Source: Candidatus Kapaibacterium sp.
GTDB taxonomy: Bacteria > Bacteroidota > Ignavibacteria > Kapaibacteriales > UBA7675
Direction: 5' to 3'
Assembly: GCA_028284775.1 (NCBI GenBank)
Contig: JANQRB010000025.1
Location: 1 to 64,000 of the forward strand
DNA length: 64,000 nt
Numbering within the stretch: position 1 is the stretch's first letter; each line of letters begins with the position of its first letter. The notes under the pieces were generated by a model. That model was given only the letters and a program-made list of their open reading frames with translations. It ran no database searches and was not told the origin of the DNA. Position numbers and translations under genes: made by a program. Below are positions 40,397 to 49,826 of the stretch, one piece after another.

Positions 40397-41851
40397 CTAG
40401 GAGTCTTCATTAGCCATCAGACCTTGAGCCAGCCTCTGCAAATCGTGACGGCGAGTCTTAATAGAGCCGTCATTGTCCTCTTTAGGCCAGTCAAAAAAAC
40501 GTCGGGGAACTTTGTAGCCGGCAATTCGAGTCCTGAGAAAGTCGCGTAGAACAGCTGGTGATAAAGATTTTCCAGCGGCGCATTCGACAAAAGCGACCGG
40601 CCGCGCGCCAAACTCCGCATCCGGAACGGACACAACGATGGCCTGAAGAACATCCGGATGCCTGAACAAGCACCCTTCGATTTCTTCCGGCTGGATGTTT
40701 TCACCACCGGAGATAAACATGTTGTCTTTCCGCCCTTTCACCTGCAGTGATCCGTCCTTATTAAGTGTACCAAGATCGCCTGTCGCGAACCAGCCGCCGT
40801 CACGAAATGGTCGTTCGAGCACTCCTTGCTTCACATAGCCGGAAAACAGCGTGCTGCCCCTGACTAGAATTTCTTGTTCGTCACTGATGCACACGTCGCG
40901 GTAAGGCAAAGTTATTAGCGATCGAGACTTCAAAGCCGAAAGATCGCCAACGGGCGAGCTCGCAATCTGCGATGCCATCTCTGTACTGCCGTAACTAATG
41001 CTCAGGGGAAGGTCAAGCTCGATCGCCTTGGTAAGCAATAGTTCCGGAATCGGCCCGCCGCCCAGCAAAATGGTCTTGAGCGATCGCAAGGCCGGCAGCG
41101 CCGACTCATCGGACAACAGGCGGTATAACTGAGTCGGCACCAGTGAGATGTGAGTGATGCCGAGGTCTTGAATGTCCTGAGCAATATTTTTTTCGGCCGA
41201 CGGCAATCCGACGGCAGCGCCGGCTAGTATAGCGCGCATGACAATAGCCAGCCCTCCCACGTGATACAATGGCAGGGACAGCAGCCATCGATCACCCGGT
41301 TCAAGTCTGATATTGCGATTGGATCCCAGGGCATTGTAATAGTGAGCGCCAAAACTGTGAAGCACCGCTTTCGGCGTCCCGGCGCTGCCGGATGTAAACA
41401 TGATTGACGCGGGCTGATCAAGTGTTAAGCTCAAATCGGCTGGGGTAATCTGATCCGGCTGTCCGCTGATCGCAAACTCGTCAATAGATCGCATGTCAAA
41501 AGCCTGAAGTTCAGAGGATTGTCGCCAGGGCTCCGAAGTGATAAGGCGCCTGCAAGCGAGACTCTGTAACAGCTCGCGTACCTGAAGGGGCGGAAATCGC
41601 GAGTTGATGAGCAAGGCTACAGAATCGCTGGCGAAAATCGAGAGGATGCAAGGGATAGTGAAAAATGACGAATTTGCAATAACAGCAATATATTCGCTTG
41701 AATTGATCTGCCAGGACTGCAGGCGGGATTTGGCAAATTTGATGGCTGTCGCGAGCTCGGCATAGCTCCACCGCAGGTCAGCGCTGATGACAGAGGGTCT
41801 TTCGGCGTGGCGCCGCAGCAACTGATCAAGATCGAAGTTCTGATGTATCAT
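40397..41851 (-). CDS. menE: o-Succinylbenzoate-CoA ligase (MenE)
   Basis: A 484-residue member of the adenylate-forming ligase family. It activates o-succinylbenzoate with ATP and joins it to CoA in menaquinone synthesis. The P-loop is IMFTSGSAGTPKAVLHSFGA, the A5 motif ISYGSTEMASQ, and the C-terminal hinge region WFATGDLGTLNKDGSLQVKG RKDNMFISGGENIQPEEIEG. The final Lys-bearing domain reads RIAGYKVPRRFFDWPKEDNDGSIKTRR. Its context supports MenE over other acyl-CoA ligases: it follows menC on the same strand, and no other ligase is in the cluster. A 1.28-kb gene-poor spacer separates it from menC, so it may have its own promoter. A hairpin lies just upstream of the start. Confidence 0.9.
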   Translation of the reverse strand: MIHQNFDLDQLLRRHAERPSVISADLRWSYAELATAIKFAKSRLQSWQINSSEYIAVIANSSFFTIPCILSIFASDSVALLINSRFPPLQVRELLQSLACRRLITSEPWRQSSELQAFDMRSIDEFAISGQPDQITPADLSLTLDQPASIMFTSGSAGTPKAVLHSFGAHYYNALGSNRNIRLEPGDRWLLSLPLYHVGGLAIVMRAILAGAAVGLPSAEKNIAQDIQDLGITHISLVPTQLYRLLSDESALPALRSLKTILLGGGPIPELLLTKAIELDLPLSISYGSTEMASQIASSPVGDLSALKSRSLITLPYRDVCISDEQEILVRGSTLFSGYVKQGVLERPFRDGGWFATGDLGTLNKDGSLQVKGRKDNMFISGGENIQPEEIEGCLFRHPDVLQAIVVSVPDAEFGARPVAFVECAAGKSLSPAVLRDFLRTRIAGYKVPRRFFDWPKEDNDGSIKTRRHDLQRLAQGLMANEDS

Positions 41852-41868
41852 AAGAAATTTCGAATTGG

Positions 41869-41954
41869 CGTCCCGACGGTTCGTTCAGGCTTTGCCACCG
41901 ATCCTTAAAGCGATGGAATGAGGCCAGATGCAAATGAAACCGGCTGTCGGGACG
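41869..41954 (-). promoter_or_regulatory. Long-range hairpin in the menE leader
   Basis: CGTCCCGAC (41869-41877) pairs exactly with GTCGGGACG (41946-41954), and the inner GGTT/AACC extends the arm after a small bulge. The structure ends 18 bases before the menE start codon, so in the minus-strand mRNA it would form the 5' leader. It does not match a riboswitch I know. Confidence 0.3.
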
Positions 41955-42061
41955 AAAACAGAATAGCGAGTAACGAGGGTGAGGACTATGGTGGGTTGGT
42001 GTGGGGTTTTTGGGGAGTTTAGAGTCTTAGAGACTTAACTTCATGGATACAATTCCCCGGA

Positions 42062-42083
42062 GGGCCCTCCCCCTCCACCACCA
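42062..42083 (-). repeat. G-rich motif, copy 1 (menE spacer)
   Basis: On the minus strand this reads GGTGGTGGAGG-GGGA-GGGCCC. A near-identical stretch occurs in the same orientation in the spacer upstream of menC (44405-44429). The match is only ~24 bases and sequence on both sides differs. Confidence 0.35.
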
Positions 42084-43127
42084 CCTTTGATCAACCGCGA
42101 GTACACTCAACGGCCTACCACCACCAAAATTCCCTGCATTTCAGTGTCGGTACGAACAAAGTGTAGTTCCCAGTAGTCTTCAACTTCGTACGAATGAATT
42201 ACAACATTACGAATGCTTTCCCTTACATCCGCGGTGTATTTTTTATCAGTCCGCCTTTTCGATTCATCGGTTCGTTGAAATCTCTAAATGGTCAGCAATG
42301 GATATTTTACGGGAAAGGAATTTTCACCAATAGACAGTCGTACGGCAGTCCCGGCAAGATGCATCTGAATAAATCCGCAACTGTTATCTCCGTGCCGACT
42401 GTAGCGCCACAGTTTAAGATGAAGGCAGCAGCCAGTTTGATGAGTCTCAATTCCGGCCAGAACACATATTACGCCGGTCGTGGCCGATGGACTTTGCAAC
42501 AAGGCTCTGCACACAGCGCCTGTCACAATCATGTTGTAAAATGCTTCATGTTTGCCAGCACAGCTGGAAATGTTCGAATTCGCGTGGCTTGCCCGTCGTC
42601 TTGCTTAACTGCACCAATCCGAAGAATATGAGAAAGAGACTCAAAAGACTTCATTCCACTATTCAATATTGCTTCCAGCCTGCTAAAAACTGAAGGGCTA
42701 ATCCAATCACAATCTTTGCAAGCGAACATTCAAAACTTTGATTGCAAGATTAAGGCGATTATTGCGGTAGTAGAATCAAAGGCAACAATTTCAAGTCGAC
42801 ACCACGAAGACTCCGGCCTTCGCAGCCATGGATTTAATGAAACTTTTGGAGTTGAATGGGTCATTCGTACTAGAATCTGCCGTGGAGTTCGCTGACGCGG
42901 TGGAATCTTCAGGGCCTGCCAGACGGGTGAAAACCGGGCCTGCCAGCAGCACCATTTGGATAGCCTCTAGCGGAATAAATTGTTTCACTTAAAATGCCTA
43001 CTTTGATAGGGTTATTTCTAGAGTCGACGAAGCAAAGTAGCTTAAACACAAGGACAGTGCCAGGACATCAAATGTTTAAGAGAGTCTCAATTGATATGTC
43101 CAATGGAAAACAAACTCTGAAGAATAT

Positions 43128-44225
43128 TCACATTTCAAGCGCAGTTATTTTGGCGGGATGCGGCGTCGCTGCAGCATTATGGGCGGCTGCAACATCGATG
43201 CGAGCCTCCCGTGCTGCAAAAGGCGGCACACAGACATCCTGTGCAAGCCAACGATAGGTGTCCAGACCATGGGCACTGCCACTATCACTTATGGCGGCAG
43301 CCAGGTTTGCTAAAGAAGCCAGGCCAACGGAACTCTCAAAAACACTGCTGACAATGGTTTGGCAACCACAGCGATTTGCGAATCGAGCGAATTCCATCGA
43401 TACGGCAAGCCCGCCAATTACCTGAGGTTTAATGATAAGCGCCGCGAGTCCATCTGCCGATTGAAGCTCGCGAGCGCTGCACCGATACAAGGATTCGTCA
43501 TAAGCAAATGGCAGGCCGGTCGCTTGATAAAAAGCAGGCAATTTGTCAGATGAACGAAGAGGTTCCTCAATAAAGGCGATACGGCAATCCGCGACGGCAA
43601 GGCCAAATCGTCGAGCTTCAGCAAAATCCCACGTACGATTTGCATCCAGCCTGAGCTCGATCGAAGATCCCAGGCTTTCGCGCGCCTTCCGTACCAGTTC
43701 AATGTCTTTATGGAGGGATTGCCTTCCGACTTTGATTTTGACCGTTGGATACTTTTCCGCTCTGAGTCGCGTTACATCAGCCGCAAGAGTTCCGGTCGTT
43801 CCGGTCAACAAAGCATTAACAAAAACCTGCTTTTGATAGCTGTCGGAATAAAGACTGGCTGGTAATCGTCCGAGATGTTCGGCCAGCAAATTGCTAAGTG
43901 CAAATTCCAGGCCGCAGCGCAGCGAAGGATACCAGCCCCGTTCGGGAGTACACTGATAGATCATTGCCATTGCTGCATCCAGCGTAGCCGCAAACGACAA
44001 TTCCGTCAGATTTCGATAGGCGAGTCGAAGCTGTGCGGCGGCCTCTTCGATTGATTCCCGGTGCAATTGACCGAAGGGCGCGACTTCGCCCCAGCCGCAA
44101 TGGCCGACCTCGTCCGTCAACTTCAGCAACAGGCCATCCCGCTGACTGAAGGTTTTGCCAGCCATTATCAAAGGCTTCCGTAAGGGAAGACGATATCGGT
44201 ACAACTTGATATTGACGATTTGCAA
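43128..44225 (-). CDS. menC: o-Succinylbenzoate synthase (MenC)
   Basis: A 365-residue enolase-superfamily enzyme that dehydrates SHCHC to o-succinylbenzoate. Catalytic residues are in place: the KxK motif in PTVKIKVGRQ, metal ligands in ELRLDANRTWDFAEA (Asp), AFIEEPLRSS (Glu) and FAYDESLYR (Asp), and the second base Lys in ALIIKPQVIGGL. The N-terminal capping domain begins IVNIKLYRYRLPLRKPL. The start is taken as TTG at 44225, since GGAGA lies about 8 bases upstream and the protein then begins like other MenC proteins; a TTG at 44324 would add 33 residues unlike the family. Gene-poor spacers flank it on both sides. Confidence 0.92.
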   Translation of the reverse strand: MQIVNIKLYRYRLPLRKPLIMAGKTFSQRDGLLLKLTDEVGHCGWGEVAPFGQLHRESIEEAAAQLRLAYRNLTELSFAATLDAAMAMIYQCTPERGWYPSLRCGLEFALSNLLAEHLGRLPASLYSDSYQKQVFVNALLTGTTGTLAADVTRLRAEKYPTVKIKVGRQSLHKDIELVRKARESLGSSIELRLDANRTWDFAEARRFGLAVADCRIAFIEEPLRSSDKLPAFYQATGLPFAYDESLYRCSARELQSADGLAALIIKPQVIGGLAVSMEFARFANRCGCQTIVSSVFESSVGLASLANLAAAISDSGSAHGLDTYRWLAQDVCVPPFAAREARIDVAAAHNAAATPHPAKITALEM

Positions 44226-44946
44226 TGAGAGATTCTCCGCTAGAGTTGCCTCGAAACAGTTCAAGTGCTGCGAATGAGGGTAGCGTCTGTCAACGAATGC
44301 CGGAATTGGGAATTGAGAAAGCAATGACTGAACGATATTTTTGTGATAATTGCCGAATTAATAGTTGCTAGAGCAATTAAAATTTCGGCGTGGTTTGGCC
44401 CGTTGGGCCCTGCCCCCGCCTCCACCACCGGAATGCTTCCGAAACTCAAGTCCACAACCATCCCCCGCCAATTTCCCCATCACAAGGTTTAATCAGCGAT
44501 TAAGCACAGTCTCACCACAATGCATGCACACAGTTCGAAGTGCAACAATACAAAGCTCTGAGCTCTTAAACATCGCTGCCCTGCCCGAAAATATCGAATA
44601 AATTCTCAACGGTCCTCTATCCGCGCTGAACGATACTGAATTCGAGCTCTACGGATTCGGCATTCAATTCGCTTCAAGCGCCAAGGACCTATAGTCAGCC
44701 TGAATCGAACTGCCAGCCACAGATTATTTTGCAGTGCGGCAAGCCCAGGTTCCCTATCATCCTGGTCTAAACCACAAACGTTCTTGTTCGGAAAGCCGGC
44801 CCGGATTACTCCCTGGCTCGATCAATACACACCTAGCGTCAGATGACAATGGTCGCCAAAAACAATTTTCGGTCCTCTCGCCGCCCTTGCCCCGAAGAAC
44901 TCAGCATTTCGTTCGGCGACGGCAAGCTAAGCCCCAAAGCTCAACT
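44226..44946. other. Gene-poor spacer between menC and menB
   Basis: About 720 bases with no convincing gene. Short plus-strand frames at 44365-44601 and 44734-45303 have no recognisable domain, and the second runs antisense into menB. It breaks the series of overlapping genes and carries copy 2 of the G-rich motif. Confidence 0.5.
44405..44429 (-). repeat. G-rich motif, copy 2 (menC spacer)
   Basis: On the minus strand this reads GGTGGTGGAGGCGGGGGC followed by AGGGCCC, matching copy 1 at 42062-42083 apart from two small gaps. It lies about 180 bases upstream of the menC start. Confidence 0.35.
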
Positions 44947-45768
44947 TTAGGGACGGCGCGGAAACTTCGAAAAGTCCGGTGTACGCTTTTCAAGAAATGC
45001 ATTGCGTCCCTCTTGCCCTTCTTCGCTCATGTAAAACAGCATGGTAGCATTACCGGCCAGCTCCTGCAAACCTGCCTGTCCGTCGCAGTCAGCATTCATC
45101 GCCGCTTTGATGCAGCGGATTGCGATCGGCGAATTGGCCAAAATTTCACGACACCATTGCAGCGTTTCCTCCTCCAGGCGTTCGAGTGGCACGACGGTAT
45201 TGACCAGCCCCATCTCGAGGGCCTGCTCTGCGTTGTACTGTCGACAAAGAAACCAGATTTCACGAGCCTTTTTCTGCCCAACAATGCGGGCCATATACGA
45301 TGAGCCATATCCACCGTCAAATGAGCCCACGCGCGGACCCGTCTGACCGTAAATAGCATTGTCCGCTGAAATAGTCAGATCGCACATCAGATGAAGTACG
45401 TGACCGCCGCCAACGGCATATCCCGCCACCATGGCAACAACGGGTTTCGGGCAGGTTCGAATCATACGTTGGAAATCAAGCACATTGAGCCGATGGACGC
45501 CTCCGGCATCCTGATAGCCGGCTTCGCCGCGCACCTTTTGATCGCCGCCGGAGCAGAAGGCTTTTTCGCCTGCACCGGTGAGAATAATGACGCCGATTTC
45601 GTGGTCGTTGCGCGCATCGTCGAGCGCTTGCATCATTTCCATCACCGTCTGTGGGCGAAAGGCATTGCGCACTTCAGGGCGGTTAATCGTGATTTTGGCA
45701 ATACCCTCCGCTTTCTCATAGTTGATATCACTGTACGCACCTACCGGCTGCCAATCCGCTGCACTCAT
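44947..45768 (-). CDS. menB: 1,4-Dihydroxy-2-naphthoyl-CoA synthase (MenB)
   Basis: A 273-residue crotonase-superfamily enzyme that closes the naphthoquinone ring from o-succinylbenzoyl-CoA. MenB-specific blocks are present: [20 protein letters not shown] (oxyanion hole and flexible loop), [40 protein letters not shown] with the MenB-type Asp/Gly/Tyr segment, and the C-terminal [16 protein letters not shown]. The start overlaps the menH stop by 4 bases, so translation is probably coupled. It is the last gene of the unbroken run of the operon before the first spacer. Confidence 0.97.
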   Translation of the reverse strand: MSAADWQPVGAYSDINYEKAEGIAKITINRPEVRNAFRPQTVMEMMQALDDARNDHEIGVIILTGAGEKAFCSGGDQKVRGEAGYQDAGGVHRLNVLDFQRMIRTCPKPVVAMVAGYAVGGGHVLHLMCDLTISADNAIYGQTGPRVGSFDGGYGSSYMARIVGQKKAREIWFLCRQYNAEQALEMGLVNTVVPLERLEEETLQWCREILANSPIAIRCIKAAMNADCDGQAGLQELAGNATMLFYMSEEGQEGRNAFLEKRTPDFSKFPRRP

Positions 45769-46583
45769 GAACTAACTCCCATATGTTCGGAAAAAAAGTC
45801 TTCTACCTGCTCGGCAAACACTCTCGTGCTTTCGCAATGAATATTGTGTCCTGCTCGCGAAATAATCTGAAGCCGGCCGGCAGGACAGGATTGAGCCATG
45901 GCCTGCGCTATTGACCGGTATTTATGATCCTTATCGCCCGCTACAAACAGTATCGGCAGACGACAATCGGCCAGTTCGGACCAGAGAGATTCCTGTCGTC
46001 CGGTACTCAAGGCTCGCAATGCGGCTGCCAGCTCGGCGGATTCATTCCGAAGTCGTCGCTCCAGCAGGCCCTCAAAAGAGGGGTGAGCCCGCAAGGTAGC
46101 AAAGAGGGGCTGCCGATACCAGGAGTCGAGAAACAGTGCCAGTTCCTCGTCTTCCAGCCGCGCGGCAAGCATATCATCGTGATCGCGTCGCCTGCGACGC
46201 TCGTCTTCCGTGCGCAGACCGGGTGAGGCGGATTCGAGCGCGACAGCCCGAAACCGTTCCGGATGAGCGAGGGCAAGATGAAGAGCGAGACGCCCGCCCA
46301 TCGAGTAACCCAGCAAGGCGCATTGGTCGATACGGCAGTCATCCAACACCTGCAGCACCGACTGCGCAGTTGAGGTCATCGTGCAGGCCGCGGTCTGTAC
46401 AGGTCCCGGCAGAGAAGCGCCATGCCCAGGCAGATCAATCAACACAACACGGTATGTGCCCCGCAGACAACGCAGCAGTTCGCGCCAATCTTCGCTGCTG
46501 CCCATAAATCCATGCAGCAAGACGATCCACGGTCCGGAGCTGTTGCCCGCAATCTCATAATGCAATTCCGGCCTGGTGCTCAA
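45765..46583 (-). CDS. menH: SHCHC synthase-like alpha/beta hydrolase (MenH)
   Basis: A 272-residue alpha/beta hydrolase. MenH removes pyruvate from the MenD product SEPHCHC to give SHCHC. The triad is Ser94 ([11 protein letters not shown]), Asp219 ([10 protein letters not shown]) and His246 ([10 protein letters not shown]), with the oxyanion loop [12 protein letters not shown]. The fold alone fits many hydrolases; the assignment rests on its place between menD and menB with 4-bp overlaps on both sides and on [10 protein letters not shown] and [18 protein letters not shown], which resemble MenH sequences. Confidence 0.9.
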   Translation of the reverse strand: MSTRPELHYEIAGNSSGPWIVLLHGFMGSSEDWRELLRCLRGTYRVVLIDLPGHGASLPGPVQTAACTMTSTAQSVLQVLDDCRIDQCALLGYSMGGRLALHLALAHPERFRAVALESASPGLRTEDERRRRRDHDDMLAARLEDEELALFLDSWYRQPLFATLRAHPSFEGLLERRLRNESAELAAALRALSTGRQESLWSELADCRLPILFVAGDKDHKYRSIAQAMAQSCPAGRLQIISRAGHNIHCESTRVFAEQVEDFFSEHMGVSS

Positions 46584-48349
46584 GGCAGCATTTCCTCGAT
46601 GCTTTGCTGAAGACGGGCGTGAAGTTCACGATGCAGGACTTCATTCTGTACGCGATCGCCGCGCAATTCGATCAGCACGGATGTTTCGCCTCTGATGGCT
46701 TTTTTGTAGGCATCGCTGAATTCCGCATTGCTCTGAGGCCGCATATACGAAAGGGTGGCCATTCGTGCCGCCGCCTCAAAATCGATGTCATGCGGCGTGC
46801 CGAAGTAGGTTTCGAAGATGTCCTCGTGCTCAGCGATTGGCAAAAAAGAAAAAATGCCGCCACCATAATTGTTGAGCACCACGATGATCATTTTGCGGTC
46901 GATCGATGCAGCCAGCAGCAAGGAGTTAAGATCATGTATCAGCGCGATATCGCCGATCACCAGCGTTAGTGCGCTGCGATTTCCGACCGCAAATCCGCAG
47001 GCGCTGGCCAGGATGCCGTCTATACCGCTGGCGCCGCGATTAGCCGCGACCGTGGCAGGCATCCCTCCCGCGGCGGCGAAGACATCCATATCGCGGATCG
47101 GCATACTGCCGGACAGAAAGAGGGCATGATCGCGCGGAATTTGTGCCGAAATGATGCCAGCGACACTGATCTCATCGCAGGCGGCATCGGGCTTTGAATT
47201 CCCTTCCAGCAGCCGGGCTACTTTTTCCGAGGCCTGTTTATAGGTCTGCAGCCAGGGGCCGGGAAAGTTATGATTAACAAGCGGCATCAATGATTCGCAG
47301 AGCTCAGCAACATCCGCCTCGAAGCGATGGGTGATATTGTGCGTCGGGTCATGACGTTCGGCATGGTCTTTGACGACAATCACGCGCTCAGGCGGCAGTT
47401 CGGCAAGTAAGCCGTAAAATCGTTTCGAGGTCAGTTGATCGCCAAAGTGAAGAATCGTGCGCGGGCGATACTCGGCAAAAAATCGATCGCTGCGCAGCAG
47501 GCACTCGAAATGATGGATCGTGGTTTGTGACAACTCCCCCAGTCGCAGGCCGGATTGAATATCGGGAAAGAGCGGCCAGTTAAGTTTATCGGCCAACCGC
47601 ACAAGAAAAGCGCGGTCCCGATCCGTCGGCAAACGGCCGACAGTGATCACTCCCCGGTCCTCGATGTTAATGACTTTGGCCAGGGCCTCCAATTCGCGTT
47701 GCGGCGGTCGTTTTGTCGGCAAGACATAGTTCGTATGTACGCGTCCCGAATCACGCCAGCCGCGCGCCTCATCCGGCTCAAGGGATTCTGAGTCCGTCTC
47801 AACCGGCGCCAGGGGCTCACGAAACATACAATTGATCTGCACCGGACCGGCAGGCGCTGCACTACTGCGATAAACAGCCTGATCGATGGTCGTCAGCGGC
47901 ATCTGAGGGCTGATAGCGGGATCCGGGCAGGGCATGTCCACCTGCCAGCGCAAATAAGCACCATAGATTCCGACCTGATCGATACTTTGATTGGCGCCGC
48001 ATTGCCGCAACTCCGGTGGACGATCAGCGGTCAGCAGCAAGAGCGGCACACGATTCTGCGCGGCTTCGACAACCGCCGGCAGGTAGTTGGCGACTGCCGT
48101 ACCAGAGGTACAGATCAGCGCCGCCGGACGGCCCGTCGCGCGCGCATAGCCCAGTGCATGAAAAGCGGCGGCGCGCTCATCCAGACACACAATTGTTCGT
48201 GCCTTGCTGTTGCGCGCAGCAGCGGCAGTCAGCGGCGTGGACCGCGAGCCGGGCGAGATACAAAAATAGTCGATGCCGCAGCGCAGCAGTTCTTCTATCA
48301 GCAGGTAGCCCCAGCGTGTATTCATGACATTACTATCCGATGTGCTCAT
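46580..48349 (-). CDS. menD: SEPHCHC synthase (MenD)
   Basis: A 589-residue thiamine diphosphate enzyme that adds the succinic semialdehyde unit from 2-oxoglutarate to isochorismate, the committed step of menaquinone synthesis. Family blocks: YFCISPGSRSTPLTAAAARN, ICTSGTAVANYLPAVVEAAQ, LLLTADRPPELRQCGANQSI, RGASGIDGILASACGFAVGN and the ThDP/Mg motif TLVIGDIALIHDLNSLLLA ... IVVLNNYGGGIFSFLP. The start at 48349 is chosen because GAGGAGATCA lies directly upstream; an in-frame Met four codons earlier lacks such a site. The stop overlaps menH by 4 bases; a 106-base gap separates it from menF. Confidence 0.97.
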   Translation of the reverse strand: MSTSDSNVMNTRWGYLLIEELLRCGIDYFCISPGSRSTPLTAAAARNSKARTIVCLDERAAAFHALGYARATGRPAALICTSGTAVANYLPAVVEAAQNRVPLLLLTADRPPELRQCGANQSIDQVGIYGAYLRWQVDMPCPDPAISPQMPLTTIDQAVYRSSAAPAGPVQINCMFREPLAPVETDSESLEPDEARGWRDSGRVHTNYVLPTKRPPQRELEALAKVINIEDRGVITVGRLPTDRDRAFLVRLADKLNWPLFPDIQSGLRLGELSQTTIHHFECLLRSDRFFAEYRPRTILHFGDQLTSKRFYGLLAELPPERVIVVKDHAERHDPTHNITHRFEADVAELCESLMPLVNHNFPGPWLQTYKQASEKVARLLEGNSKPDAACDEISVAGIISAQIPRDHALFLSGSMPIRDMDVFAAAGGMPATVAANRGASGIDGILASACGFAVGNRSALTLVIGDIALIHDLNSLLLAASIDRKMIIVVLNNYGGGIFSFLPIAEHEDIFETYFGTPHDIDFEAAARMATLSYMRPQSNAEFSDAYKKAIRGETSVLIELRGDRVQNEVLHRELHARLQQSIEEMLP

Positions 48350-48455
48350 TGATCTCCTCAATAGACATTACATTCGTCGCTCCCAGTTGAAGCAGTGCGC
48401 AGACCTGGTGGACCTTCGGTTCAGTGTAGCGACATCTAAAATTATCAAATTCGCT

Positions 48456-49826
48456 CTAAACAGCGAGAGCATTCATAAATGCAGCCATTTTATTTTCGAT
48501 CTCATTCCACTCCGACTCGGCCTGCGAACCGCGCAGGATGCCCGCGCCCGTATATAAATGCAGCGCAGAGTCGATCGCGAGGCCGGATCGGATGGCGACC
48601 GCAAATTCCGCCGACTGTTTGCCGATCCATCCGACGGGACCGGCGTACCAGCCGCGATCGAATGGCTCCAGCTCGTCGATTGCAGCAAGTGCAATATCCG
48701 TTGGGCTGCCGCCGACAGCAGGTGTAGGGTGCAAGGCCGCCAACAACTCCGCATTGGAGACCGCCCCGCTCAGACTGCCGTTGACAAAGCTGTAGAGGTG
48801 CTGGACGCGTGCAAGCCGCAGCAGGCGCGTCTCGCGATTGGCATCCACGCGCACACCCAGTCGCCCGAGCTGCGCGCTGATCCGCCGCCAGACATAATCA
48901 TGTTCTCGAACGTCCTTGTCGGACCCGAGCAGCTCGCGACCCAGTGCGACATCTTCTTCTTTTGTGGCGCCGCGCTGACGGGTCCCGGCCACAGCTTCCG
49001 ACTCTAACTTGTCACCGCTGCGTCTGTACAGGCGCTCCGGCGTGGCACCGAAAAAGGCCAATCCGGCTTGCGGGCGGAAATAAAAGTGGAAGGTGTCGGG
49101 GTTGATCGCTCGCAGGCGATCAAGTGCCTGCAAGGCGGGAGCGGCGCCTGCAAACTGAAGAGTCGAACGGCGGGCCAGTACGATTTTCTCAGCTTTCTCA
49201 GCTTCAATAAGCTCCAGGACCGTTGCTATGTTGCGTCCCCAGCCATCTTCACCGGGGAGATCGCGACGGCTTCGTATGTCGGGAATAATCTCGTCCACAT
49301 CTGAGGGGGGCGGCTTTAAGCGGCCTGCGGCGGCGAATCCCTGCGCTTCGAGCTCTGCCATATCCGTATCGCGATTGACGATGGCCTGCCAGGCAAATTC
49401 GCAGCCCGACTCCTGCCGCAGTACTTCAAACTCCGGCAGCGCAAAATAGCTGATCCCAAAGGGCAGCCACAGCCGACTTTCGCGTGTCTGCGGATTGAAA
49501 CGCATACCGCCGAAATAACGCGCATTACCGCAGTCTCCTTGCAGCATCTTTTCAATGTAAGATGCGCTTGCGCTGAAGTTGCGATCGTTTTTGTCGAGTA
49601 CCAGGTCGGCGTGCCCCAATCCCGCGGCCTCCCAGGCGCCCCGCCGATCACGCCAATACATTCCATAGTCGCCTTGCTGAGCGCGCAGCCAGCTTAAGGG
49701 GTCGCAGTCCGCAATAGGTATGGTAATACGAAGGATTGCGCTTTCGCCCGGTGCCAGCCCGCGGTAGTCGGAAGTCCGTAGTTGCCGCTCCACAGAGGCC
49801 AGTAGCGTGTCGATCATTGTAGTCAT
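48456..49826 (-). CDS. menF: Isochorismate synthase (MenF)
   Basis: A 456-residue chorismate-binding enzyme that turns chorismate into isochorismate. The catalytic C-terminal domain has EKIVLARRSTLQ (general-base Lys), FHFYFRPQAGLAFFGATPER, KLESEAVAGTRQRG, REHDYVWRRISAQL, LHPTPAVGGSP, WYAGPVGWIG and the Mg-binding GSQAESEWNEIENKM. The Lys and the menaquinone context favour isochorismate synthase over anthranilate or aminodeoxychorismate synthases. Its ATG overlaps the aroC stop (ATGA), so the enzyme that makes chorismate and the first one to use it are translationally coupled. Confidence 0.95.
   Translation of the reverse strand: MTTMIDTLLASVERQLRTSDYRGLAPGESAILRITIPIADCDPLSWLRAQQGDYGMYWRDRRGAWEAAGLGHADLVLDKNDRNFSASASYIEKMLQGDCGNARYFGGMRFNPQTRESRLWLPFGISYFALPEFEVLRQESGCEFAWQAIVNRDTDMAELEAQGFAAAGRLKPPPSDVDEIIPDIRSRRDLPGEDGWGRNIATVLELIEAEKAEKIVLARRSTLQFAGAAPALQALDRLRAINPDTFHFYFRPQAGLAFFGATPERLYRRSGDKLESEAVAGTRQRGATKEEDVALGRELLGSDKDVREHDYVWRRISAQLGRLGVRVDANRETRLLRLARVQHLYSFVNGSLSGAVSNAELLAALHPTPAVGGSPTDIALAAIDELEPFDRGWYAGPVGWIGKQSAEFAVAIRSGLAIDSALHLYTGAGILRGSQAESEWNEIENKMAAFMNALAV

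Larger units (their letters stand above)
41852..43127. other. Gene-poor spacer between menE and menC
   Basis: About 1.28 kb with no gene I can support, more A+T-rich than its surroundings apart from G/C-rich tracts at 41990-42016 and 42058-42083. The longest frame is 145 codons (42194-42631, plus strand) and has no recognisable domain, biased composition or ribosome binding site. It interrupts an otherwise tightly packed cluster and may be the remains of an inserted element or decayed genes. Confidence 0.5.

Noticed and set aside
41860..41960. Minus-strand open stretch running into the menE start that reads as a plausible protein C-terminus
   Set aside because: It has no start codon in a suitable place, a second frame looks equally plausible, and no gene lies directly upstream; chance openness is likelier than a gene remnant.
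42194..42631. 145-codon plus-strand frame in the menE-menC spacer
   Set aside because: Composition is not protein-like for this genome, there is no domain match I recognise, and competing frames of similar length exist on the other strand.
44690..44730. tRNA-like GTTCGATTC box on the minus strand near 44710
   Set aside because: No matching acceptor stem, D arm or anticodon arm could be drawn around it.
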